This document shows, in pieces, positions 24,501 to 32,500 of a DNA stretch of 64,000 nt. The translations under genes were made by a program, and so were the position numbers. This DNA comes from Branchiostoma floridae (Eukaryota; Chordata; Leptocardii; Amphioxiformes; Branchiostomatidae): assembly GCF_000003815.2 (NCBI RefSeq), contig NC_049984.1, positions 18,292,326-18,356,325 of the forward strand. The letters run 5' to 3'. Under the pieces are notes generated by a model. That model worked only from the letters and a program-made list of their open reading frames with translations. It searched no databases and was not told where the DNA came from. Each line of letters begins with the position of its first letter. Positions within the stretch are counted from its first letter, which is position 1.

Positions 24501-27500
24501 TGGCAAGCATTCACATTTTTTTTAGGCTTATGTCAGTTATGAATCCAAGAAAATTAAAGTAAAGGAGAGTCGATTGTCATTTTTACCAAGTTTCTACAGT
24601 CAAACTTAGCAGAGGCAGTTAGTGTTGTTTACATGAAGATAAGATACTCCACCGAACAGATTCCTTTGTAGTGAAATGGACCATTGTTTTGAGTATCGTC
24701 CATTTACAAACAATTAGGTACAGATTCAGGCCTGGACCAGGGCTTTGGACCTGGAATGTACCTGGGCCTGGACCTGAATTTTCTGTACTGGCACCCACCA
24801 CTAGTATGTATGATGTATTCAAAATATTTGTCTTGACAGTTGACAGGCTATCACTGGCCATAACTTCCAACACTCAGACTTACCTATTATCTGAATGAGT
24901 GATATATTTTTCTGTACTTCAGTGTACATTATTTCTAACTTTTCTCATACATTGAATGTAGCATACGTGCAACTCATATACATTCATCTAATAGTCACAG
25001 CAAGACTCAAACTAAGTTTAACATTAATATAAAAGTTTATCATATGAACCATATGAAACCTACTCGCTGAAACTCCAGCTTTCCTGATCTTTGGATTTTG
25101 TTCGTCCTTCAAAGTCTCCTGTACAATCTGGATCACTGGTATGGAGAAGGCCTGGAGAAATGGAAAGGCATTAGTTATATTCTATTTAGGCCATACCAAT
25201 TTAATTAATTGGTTCACGGATTCGCTCGCTCCTATTTTTTGGAAACAAAAAAAAAATTACTACTCAGCAAATTTTCACCATTAATGAAACCATTCACCAA
25301 CTTTCTGGTGTAGCAAATTGGCCTTTATATTATAAGCTCCTTTTAATAGAGTACTCTAAAATGTGGGTATTATTATTGCAGTTATATTTTTCACTCATGA
25401 AGAATGGGACAAACATAAAAACTGACACTACTTTTGTAATTTTCAACAAACAGGTGCTGTTACTGTACAGTAAGAGTGTTTTTGTACCTTTTTTCAAGCT
25501 GAAAACTTTTTATTCTTTATGTTTTGGATTAGCCCTTATCTTGACCTCAATCATTTTACAAATTTTTTTTCACCATATCGCTCCATATTTTTATGAAAAA
25601 ATCTGTGAACCAAGAAATTAAATTGGTGTGGCCTTAATAAGGATTATAAAGGATTTGCATTGCTTGTAAGAAATCAAATGACTTCCATTGTCATCTATAT
25701 ACAAATACAAATGCAAATGTACAGATACACAAGTTTCTTCTGCTCAAACCAAAAGTTGAAAAAAAGCTTACTCCAGTTTTACCACTGCCAGTCTCTGCTG
25801 CCTGCAACCAACAACAAACAACACAAATACATGTAAGTCAACAGTCCACAAGCCAAAACAGTGTTACAAACCAACCACAGTACAAAATTGGATTTGAGAA
25901 GATTGATTTACAGTTCCTTCTTCAGGATGAATACTGATGACTAGGGCTGGGTGCCGGTACAGAAAATTCAGGTCCAGGTAAAGATCCGGTTCAGGTCCAG
26001 AGGATCAGGTCCAGGTCCGGACCTGACCCTGATTCATACATGTAATGTAAAAACTTGTGAATGGACGGTTTGTACTGGTACACTGTACCGGTGTAATGTA
26101 TTATATCGTACATTATGTAACGTATTGAATTGTATTGAATGATCGTATTGTATTGTATATCTACTTGAATTTGTTTATTGTAACTGTCGCGTTCTGGCGA
26201 CCCTTCTTCGAACGGGGCGACCGCCCGCTCGAGTACCTCCGTTGCTCGGGCGGGCGATCTATACCTGTTCGGCGAAGGGTGTTCTAGAACCATCAGAACG
26301 CGACCAGTAATGCGATTTTGAATAAAAGTTAGTTTGGTTTGATCGTCTCCCAAAGACAGACGTGTCGTCAATTCGTCCGACCAGTTGTGTCATATCCAAC
26401 ACCGGTACCCAGCCCTACTGATGACCAATCACTTCTGAGCATAACTTGCGAGAGTTACAGACACATGATCTTCAAATATGTGACATCAGCATTTGGTCAG
26501 ACCTTTGTGTTGGAAGAAAGTTTATCATTGTATTATGAAACAGAGCATCATCAAACATAATGCACCTACCATCAGGACGTCACCCCCTCCTAAGATCAGA
26601 GGAATGGACTCAGCCTGGATATCTGTCGGGAGCCTGTTGAAGGATACAATTGATTGTTTACTTTGAAGTGTTTGCAGGGCTCGAAATACTGGGTGCACCT
26701 AAATATTTTCTTAGGTTTATGTATATAAAGATAAAAAAAGTATACTAGTATACATGTACATCATCTTCTTGACCTCTAAGTATTAGAAAGATAATAAAAA
26801 TGTCTGTCATGGTACTTGTTTAAGAATTTGATAGCTTGTAACTAAGTTTTGTTTATTGCATAAATTTGAGTGGTGCACCCAAAAAGTTTTTGGAACACCC
26901 AATTTTTTAAGCTGGGTGCACCAGTGCACCTAATCCCAAAAATGAATTTCGAGCCCTGGTTTGTCCCCAGATCCGACTGGACTGTCCACGCCCAGTGTAG
27001 AACAACGTGGCAAAAACTGTCTGAACTGTCTGTAGCCGCCACGCATCAACATATGATGCATGCGAACGATAGATTGATTGATTGTTTGTAAAAATTGGAT
27101 GATGTCACAGAGATAAAACATTTAAAGACAGAATGATTATGGTTCCCGAGTAAACCTACGGGGTAATGTTACATGTAGATGTACTGTTCATGGGAAATGT
27201 TTGTCACAGTAGTGAGAAGATGATACATGAGGGTAACTAGGCAGAAGACACAAAAAATTTTGAGGCAATTTTAAGTTTGCAGTGAAGAGGCAATTGCTAA
27301 AATGGTGAATCATTGAATGTTTTGAGAGTATTGTGAAAATTTCCCATTTTACTGTATAACTGTGTCTATCAATAATAATGGTATCTTTAGACGAGCGGTT
27401 TCAACTGGAGTGAGACTCCTGCCTATAAACCGAAGAACTCTACTCTACTCTACTCTACACTACTTTACTCTAACGTTACTCTATTGATTCCATGTGCATA

Positions 27501-29055
27501 AATCATCAAGAAATTGTTTTGGAAGATTCAAGAACCCAAAATGACATGCAAAGAGACGTGAACTGCCTGACATCATTCAGTCAAAAAGGCTGAGTTCCCG
27601 CAATGCACAAAATATTCTCCATGTACTTACAACCAATCCATCTCCTCCACGGCCTTTGAGATCTCCGGCATAACGCCCATTTCTGAGGAACACAAAAATA
27701 TTCCTCAGAAAAATCTTAAGCATACATCTCAAAAACATGACATCACGTGCAACAGTATATGATGATAATATACTGGAATGGCACATTGGCAGATTTTAGT
27801 TTAGATTTTTTTGCGTAGTGTAGAATAGATAAACCTGACGTTGCATTTGCATGCAGTGTCTATCCGGGTTCGCCACATGGACACTTGGTCTTGCCGGCAT
27901 CCAACTATGCACGAATAAATAGTGTAACAGTGGTGTTTAAGTACTGCCTATCGTCCTTGCCCAAACGTGTAACAGTGGTGTTCAAGGACTGCTAAACCGA
28001 AGACGCCTAAGGGCTTAAGCCTTTATGGCCGAACGGTTTGCACGTTCGATTTGTGATCCGGCTGCCCGGGTTTGGCGCGGGTTCGAATCCCGGGAGTCGG
28101 GGTGTTGTTTCTTTCTGTTCTTACTCGCCCCTCTGGTTGTTTCACTGGTTCCCACACCGGGAATCGAACCCGGGCCTTGGCGGTGAGAGCGCCAAATCCT
28201 AACCACTAGACCACTAGTGCTTTTGTGGCGACGGTGATAGCGTTCGTGATTTGTGATCTGCCGACCCCGGTTCGATTCCGGGTAGGGGGCATGTTGTTTC
28301 TTTCTGTTCTTACTCGCCCCTCTGAATTTCTACAATGGTTCCCACGCCGGCCCTGTGAGTAACAGGCTAGTATGTGCCACACAGGGATGTCGATCTCGGA
28401 GATTCGAGGACGAATCTTGAAAAGAAAAGGGGAGTAGTGTAACAGTGGTGTTCAAGGACTGCTAAACCGAAGACGCCTAACGGCTTAAGCCTTTATGGCC
28501 GAACGGTTTGCACGTTCGATTTGTGATCCGGCTGCCCGGGTTTGGCGCGGGTTCGAATCCCGGGAGTCGGGGTGTTGTTTCTTTCTGTTCTACTCGCCCC
28601 TCTGGTTGTTTCACTGGTTCCCATGCCGACCCTGTGAGTAACAGGCTAGCGGATGTGCCACACAGGGATGTCGAACTCGGAGATTCGAGGACGAATCTTG
28701 AAGAAAAGGGGGAGTAGTGTAACAGTGGTGTTTAAGTACTGCCTATCGTCCTTGCCCAACGGCACTAGTGCTTTTGCGGCGACAATGATAGCGTTCGTGA
28801 TTTGTGATCTGCCGACCCCGGTTCGATTCCGGGTAGGGGGCATGTTGTTTCTTTCTGTTCTTACTCGCCCCTCTGGTTGTTTCAATAGCTCCACAACTCA
28901 TTTGCATTCGACGCATTCCCATAAAAATTTCACAGTAAAGTACCAACTTGGTGCATTACATAGTACAACTTTCTGGGTACCAAGTTTCCCTATGGAACGG
29001 AAGAAAATAGCTTTTTCGGCAATAATCCTGAACATTTACCCTCAAACGCCGCCAT
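12504..29055 (-). CDS. DDX1: ATP-dependent RNA helicase DDX1, complete
   Basis: Twenty-eight coding exons (high to low): 29055-29040, 27682-27631, 26633-26570, 25801-25772, 25151-25064, 24091-23957, 23765-23682, 23478-23402, 23080-23008, 22582-22506, 22210-22096, 19640-19579, 19366-19343, 19156-19104, 18796-18736, 18133-18062, 17673-17647, 17526-17437, 17159-17109, 16948-16874, 16499-16385, 15340-15194, 14674-14583, 14402-14330, 14058-13980, 13856-13814, 13340-13124, 12631-12504. The sum is 2220 nt, 739 residues, against 740 in human DDX1. Order: [14 protein letters not shown] start, [12 protein letters not shown], Walker [10 protein letters not shown], an inserted SPRY domain (NPYDRG to VVLK), [14 protein letters not shown], motif II, SATLHS, then the second RecA lobe with TDVAARG and [11 protein letters not shown]1 acts in tRNA-ligase complexes, mRNA 3' processing and RNA-DNA hybrid removal. 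Motif II reads DECD, not DEAD: the exon ending at 17647 supplies D-E-C and the next exon supplies D. Some exons are only 24-30 nt. The start sits in an AAGATGGCGGC context. Confidence 0.97.
14982..15021. repeat. Perfect 13-bp stem-loop in a DDX1 intron
   Basis: GACCTAGTCTCGA at 14982-14994 and TCGAGACTAGGTC at 15009-15021 are exact reverse complements around a 14-nt loop. It is probably the end-to-end remnant of a small palindromic element. Confidence 0.7.
15854..16138. mobile_element. CAGGGCTCGAAAT-family MITE, copy 2
   Basis: The ends CAGGACTCGAAATAC and GTATTTCGAGCCCTG are inverted, flanked by the 5-bp duplication AACTT at 15849-15853 and 16139-16143. The interior carries repeated ACCTGCACC words on both strands. 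In a DDX1 intron. Confidence 0.8.
18182..18572. mobile_element. GGTACC-rich TIR repeat, diverged copy
   Basis: It begins TAGGGGTGGGAACTACTGG and ends CTGGTGCCCCTAG, with an internal GACCTGATCC and GTGAAAACTTGTGAAT. These are shared with the copies at 24354, 25941, 32700 and 48806. In a DDX1 intron. Confidence 0.5.
19862..19974. repeat. (ACTC)n microsatellite
   Basis: About 28 near-perfect tetranucleotide units. Read on the minus strand this is (TGAG)n, the same tail repeat that ends the LINE fragment at 9832. It could be the tail of a fully truncated copy on the minus strand (inference). Confidence 0.9.
20082..21629. mobile_element. 1.55-kb Harbinger-like element without an obvious transposase
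   Basis: The ends GGGACCGTACGGCATTTAG and CTAAACGCCGTACGGTCCC are inverted, with TTA on both sides (20079-20081 and 21630-21632). The subterminal regions are G-rich, with repeated GGGGAGGGCCTAGCAAAAAA words on the left and again on the right. The interior holds about four diverged tandem units of roughly 190-206 bp (starting near 20223, 20429, 20634 and 20820), each with a CCAGCAAA word and most with a GGCGTTTCAGAGGG-like word. One unit-like piece also occurs near 33500 in a DHODH intron. It sits in DDX1 intron 11. No transposase-like frame seen. Confidence 0.75.
22631..22804. mobile_element. Tigger/pogo-like MITE
   Basis: The left end CAATAGAAGCCAGTTAATTG and the complement of the right end CAGTAAAAGCTGTTTAATTG form inverted repeats, with TA on both sides (22629-22630, 22805-22806). 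CAGT-type ends and a TA target suggest pogo/Tigger. 174 bp, non-coding, in a DDX1 intron. Confidence 0.65.
22788..22869. repeat. Exact 41-bp tandem duplication
   Basis: 22788-22828 and 22829-22869 are identical, beginning TTAAACAGCTTTTACTGTAC. The unit spans the right end of the Tigger-like element plus adjacent host sequence, so the duplication happened after that insertion. Confidence 0.9.
24132..24329. mobile_element. CGCGGTGG-type MITE, copy 1
   Basis: The ends CTGTAAATGTATTTAAG and CTGCATTTACAG lie between TA dinucleotides. The interior repeats TTCGCGG / CCGCGAA words in both directions. The same family is at 34044, 45385 and 54704. The TA target suggests a Tc1/mariner-mobilised family. 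Confidence 0.75.
24354..24805. mobile_element. GGTACC-rich TIR repeat, copy
   Basis: It starts TACTAGGAGTGGTTATCGG and ends GGCACCCACCACTAGTA, with an internal run of GGCCTGGACC / GACCTGAATTTTCTGTAC words. Same family as 25941-26421 and 32700-33073. Confidence 0.6.
25189..25633. mobile_element. Harbinger-type MITE, GGCCATACC copy
   Basis: The ends GGCCATACCAATTTAATT and AATTAAATTGGTGTGGCC are inverted and flanked by TTA (25186-25188, 25634-25636). It also has a second inverted pair, TTGGTTCACGGATT at the left and AATCTGTGAACCAA at the right. It is about 85 bp longer than its relatives at 30802 and 47313. In a DDX1 intron. Confidence 0.8.
25941..26421. mobile_element. GGTACC-rich TIR repeat carrying an LTR-like insert
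   Basis: It begins GACTAGGGCTGGGTGCCGG and ends ACACCGGTACCCAGCCCTAC. Its interior is interrupted by an unrelated segment from about 26187 that starts TGTCGCGTTCTGG and has a GC-rich inverted repeat (GGCGACCGCCCG / CGGGCGGGCGAT) and an AATAAA near 26320. This may be a solo LTR of about 200 bp. No target duplication could be confirmed for the insert. In a DDX1 intron. Confidence 0.5.
26675..26958. mobile_element. CAGGGCTCGAAAT-family MITE, copy 3
   Basis: The ends CAGGGCTCGAAATACTGGG and TTTCGAGCCCTG are flanked by the 5-bp duplication GTTTG (26670-26674 and 26959-26963). The interior has GGTGCACC words. In a DDX1 intron directly upstream of exon 26633-26570. Confidence 0.8.
27968..28144 (+). 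repeat. Type B LTR inserted inside the type A 5' LTR
   Basis: 177 bp, nearly identical to the B LTR at 28438-28613. It starts TGTAACAG and ends TTTCA. Its core holds a box-A-like TGGCCGAACGG and a box-B GGTTCGAATCC whose surrounding T-arm stem CGGG/CCCG is perfect, with spacing like a class II (Leu/Ser-type) tRNA. The anticodon arm is not clean, so this is a tRNA-like core and not a functional tRNA gene. Confidence 0.8.
28146..28213 (-). pseudogene. Antisense copy of mature tRNA-Glu(CTC) lacking its first 7 nt
   Basis: Read on the minus strand this is tRNA-Glu from about position 8 to the 3' end: D-arm, anticodon CTC in GGCGCTCTCACCGCC, T-arm GGGTTCGATTCCC, the 3' acceptor strand TGTGGGA, discriminator A and CCA. 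The 5' acceptor strand is missing, so it cannot fold as a tRNA. CCA is not encoded in eukaryotic tRNA genes, so the copy derives from a mature tRNA. The CCA end abuts the LTR with one extra C, exactly where a primer binding site belongs. Confidence 0.88.
28438..28613 (+). repeat. Type B LTR of the TRIM-like element
   Basis: Begins TGTAACAGTGGTGTTCAAGG directly after a purine tract and ends TTTCA. It is followed after one base by the primer binding site TGGTTCCCATGCC. The tRNA-like core is as in the copy at 27968-28144. Confidence 0.85.
28718..28884 (+). repeat. Type A 3' LTR of the TRIM-like element
   Basis: 167 bp, TG...CA. It shares its first 15 bp and last about 45 bp (TGTTGTTTCTTTCTGTTC onward) with type B, but has a different core: a class I tRNA-like segment with box B GGTTCGATTCC inside a perfect CCCGG/CCGGG stem. 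It is uninterrupted, so it shows where the 5' copy was split. Confidence 0.85.
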
Positions 29056-29559
29056 CTTGACAGGGGAGCCTCGATTTGAGTGACGTCATGACCTTTAGAA
29101 GCATGCTAGATTGTACCATTAATAAGAAGGGAATAAGAGCAAAATAAACTGAAAAAAATATAATATATAGTACCACAAAAATGTTTATCGTACAAATCTG
29201 TAAGTTTTATAAGCAGAATAATATGCATATATAGTTTAATTTGCTTACTTTTGACTTATAAAACGTATATATAATTAAGTAAAATATCAACATCACCCTA
29301 CTGAATGGATGTTTCCGTTGACTTCTTTGGCGGGAAGCATGGTAGGGACAGACCTGCAGACTTCCGGGTAAATTCCCTGCAAATTCTCATGTCATCATAC
29401 TTTCTCGTTACCATCAACGACAGATCGGAGCGTTTTCTACAAGTGTTGAACAGGGGGTACATCATTTCCACAGCCAAATTTTCAATCGTCAACTGCAAGG
29501 ACACTGTTTTGTAACGCCCCCCTCCCCACCCGAGCAACATATCATCAAGTTGATAGATC
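29056..29559. promoter_or_regulatory. Divergent DDX1/DHODH promoter region
   Basis: About 500 bp lie between the two start codons. A perfect cAMP-response element TGACGTCA sits at 29081-29088, 26 bp upstream of the DDX1 ATG. The DDX1 start AAGATGGCGGC matches the YY1-type start-site motif. Transcription start sites cannot be placed from sequence alone. Confidence 0.6.
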
Positions 29560-32500
29560 ATGACAGCAAGAACGGCATCGGTAAGCAAGATTATTATGAC
29601 TCACAATGTAGGATATTAGATGAAAGTTTGTATGCAGTTTTGAAAGCTATTATATTTACTTAGATGTCCATACCGAAGATTATCTATGAACTATATGATG
29701 ATGATGATGATATATGATGATGAAGGCTCTATTCATGTTATGAACGTTGATGAACAATGTTACAGTATGTAATCCCTAAATTATATTATGCATTTCCATA
29801 ATTAAGGAGGTTCATGTTTCTTATTCCGTTTTGCAAGATCAAAGATCAAGGCCCCTGTGAAATACCGTAAATCAGTAAAAAAAAACTGCCTTTTTAAGTT
29901 TGTGGTGATTTCATTTCGCCCAAGGGAAAAATGGAGTGTTACCAGTAGGTGGTAGAAGTGCTATAATGACATACTAAGTAGTAATAGAAACACTGGTTTT
30001 AAGTTCACAGTGAAGCAGTTTTTGCAATTACCTGATGTGAAACGACTGCAAAGAATTGCAGTTGATAAAACACATCCAGCATTGTTGTGCTCATCAACGT
30101 CAATGTGGACTTCACCTTTGACCCTATTAGTCACCCTAAGCATGAATACTTAGCATCGTGAACCTCCTTATTGAAATTCAGTAATATTCTACTTCACTCT
30201 TGTTTCCCCAGAGGAAGTTCCGATCGTTATTCCCCATAGTAGGAGGAGGAACTGCAGTGTTTGTGGCCCATGCCCTGCTCACCGGGAATGAGAAGTTCTA
30301 CAGAGAGGCCTTCATGCCATGTCTGCGGTTGGTTAGTGCAGAGTCTGCCCACGTGCTGGCTGTGAAGACTGCATCATGGGGGCTGGCACCCAAGGCATGG
30401 CAGCACAAGGACTCACCCATATTGGTAAGGGTGTTAGAGTTACACCAAAAAGCAGTAACTGTTACACTAGCAACTGGATATGATTTTGGAAAAGGTCAGA
30501 TGTTGGATGTTAAAGTTAGTGAAAGCTGAATTATTTGCTGTATGGCTGTCTCCAGCTTTTAACTTTTTCCTTTCTCACTTGATGTTTGAAGGCCCATATT
30601 GTTAATTATTGTTGTGAAATCTGTTGAAGTATACATTTTCATTGATTTCATGTCATGAAGTTTTTGGATGGACCCGTGCGCAATTTTTATCTCTGTCCTA
30701 ACGAGTAACTTTTTATTCTGGGTTGAAGGGACAGGTCCTTGAGGAGACCGCCCTGGTTTGTAGGTACATGTATTGTGATACAAGTGTAAAGTGGGACTTT
30801 AGGCCACACCGATTTAATTTCTTGGTTCACGGATTCGCTCGCTCCTATTTTTTGGGAAAAAAAATAAAAATAAAAATTACTACTCAGCAAATTTTCACCA
30901 TTAATGAAACCATTCACCAACTTTCTGGTGTAGCAAATTGGCCTTTATATTATAAGCTCCTTAAAGTGTGGGTACAGGTGCTGTTACTGTACAATAATAG
31001 TGTTTTTGTACTTTTTTCAAGCTGAAAACTTTTTTTCTTAATGTTTTGCATTAGCCGTTACCTTTACCTCAACCATTTTACAATTTTTATTTTTATTTCG
31101 CCCTTTCGCTCCATATTTTTTATGAAAAAATCCGTGAACCAAGAAATTAAATTGGTGTGGCCTTATGGAGTTTTGGCTATACATGTACCTTAAGCCAGAA
31201 TAATTGAACTGTAAATCAGTAACGATACCACTGGGTGAGCAAACCTTGAAAAATATGAAATGAAATAAGATAAATTACATGTGCCTTTAATGTATGACCT
31301 TTTGATACATTAGCATTATACTAGTAGTCATGATACATTGTACATGGGTGAACAATGAAATATTTTCACATAACAACAGTATAGTTGGGGAATTATAAAG
31401 TATAGTGACCAATGGATCACAAGGTAACGTCCATGGCATTATGACTGCAACCCTCTCTAATAGCATGCAGATATTAAAGTAACAACAGTCAATATTTAAA
31501 TTCAGAACCTTCTGATCAAGAACCTAAATAAGTTTGAACATTGGACATGACTCACTATATAATGCCAAGGATAGCAATGATGTACACTGCTTTTGCCCTT
31601 CCACAGAGAAGTCAGGTGTGGGACAGACAGTTCAGAAACCCCATTGGACTGGCTGCAGGGTTTGACAAACATGGAGAAGCTGTGGACGGTCTCCTGTCCA
31701 TGGGGTTTGGCTTCGTGGAGGTGGGCAGTATCACCCCTCAACCTCAGGATGGAAACCCTAAACCTCGCGTCTTCAGACTTCTGGAAGACAAGGCTATCAT
31801 CAACAGGTGAAATTGTAGAAATGTTGCTACCTGCATCTTATTTCTGATCAGGTGTATGAATAGGAATGTCAGAGAAAATGACTTAAGAAGCTTATCTATC
31901 ACTATCAATCACAAGTGATTTTCTTTTTATTACTTTGATCTAATCAATGCAAGCTTTTTGACAGTCTCTCTAAAAAAACTAAGTTGAATGTATATGTATA
32001 TGGGTTATATGAGTTTTTCTTCTCAGATATGGATTCAACAGCATTGGACATGAAGCTGTCTTTGAAAGACTACAAAGAAGAGCAGAGTCCATGTCATCCA
32101 AGTCAGAAGGTACATGACATGTAAATTTGCTATTCCTGTACTGTAGTGCATTTTTTGCTACCCAGGGTTAACTTTTTCATACTTTGATAGCTGTGTCATT
32201 GTTCAGGTTATACTTAATAGAATTAATTTTTGCCATCCAATTTATATACAGTGACATATGATTGCCTCCCATCCTTGCCTGAGTAGTCAGACCAAAAGAA
32301 ATTGTCATATTGTGTATTGTATCTCCTCATCTTCAATTTAGACCTTTGCTCGTCAATTTGACATTTTTTTCTCAAGGTGAACCCAGGGGAATTCTAGGCA
32401 TCAACCTAGGTAAGAACAAGACGTCCCCAGATGCTGTGGGAGACTATGTGGAGGGTGTTCAGAAGTTTGGAGCCCTGGCTGACTACCTGGTCATCAACGT

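Larger units (their letters stand above)
27923..28884 (+). mobile_element. Compound TRIM-like LTR element with three LTRs and tRNA-like LTR cores
   Basis: A 962-bp unit flanked by ATAG on both sides (27919-27922, 28885-28888). Order: 5' LTR of type A (27923-27967 plus about 28213-28334), internal region 28335-28437, type B LTR 28438-28613, internal region 28614-28717, 3' LTR of type A 28718-28884. Every LTR starts TGTAACAGTGGTGTT and ends in CA. Each internal region is only about 105 bp. It begins with a primer binding site TGGTTCCCA(C/T)GCCG, contains a conserved CCCTGTG...CACAGGG stem and TTCGAGGACGAATCTTG, and ends in a purine tract (AAAGGGGAG type) just before the next LTR. No gag or pol. 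The 5' LTR is split by a second type B LTR fused to a tRNA copy (27968-28213). The organisation fits a gypsy-derived miniature LTR element moved in trans. It lies in DDX1 intron 1. Confidence 0.85.

Noticed and set aside
25991-26371. Minus-strand open frame of 126 codons
   Set aside because: It lies entirely inside a TIR repeat and an LTR-like insert; residues read from repeats (for example [11 protein letters not shown]), no family match.
28199-28300. Possible functional tRNA genes in the cluster at 28.0-28.9 kb
   Set aside because: Box B and T-arms are good, but acceptor stems do not pair, anticodon arms are poor and the CTC copy lacks nucleotides 1-7. They are LTR cores and a primer copy.
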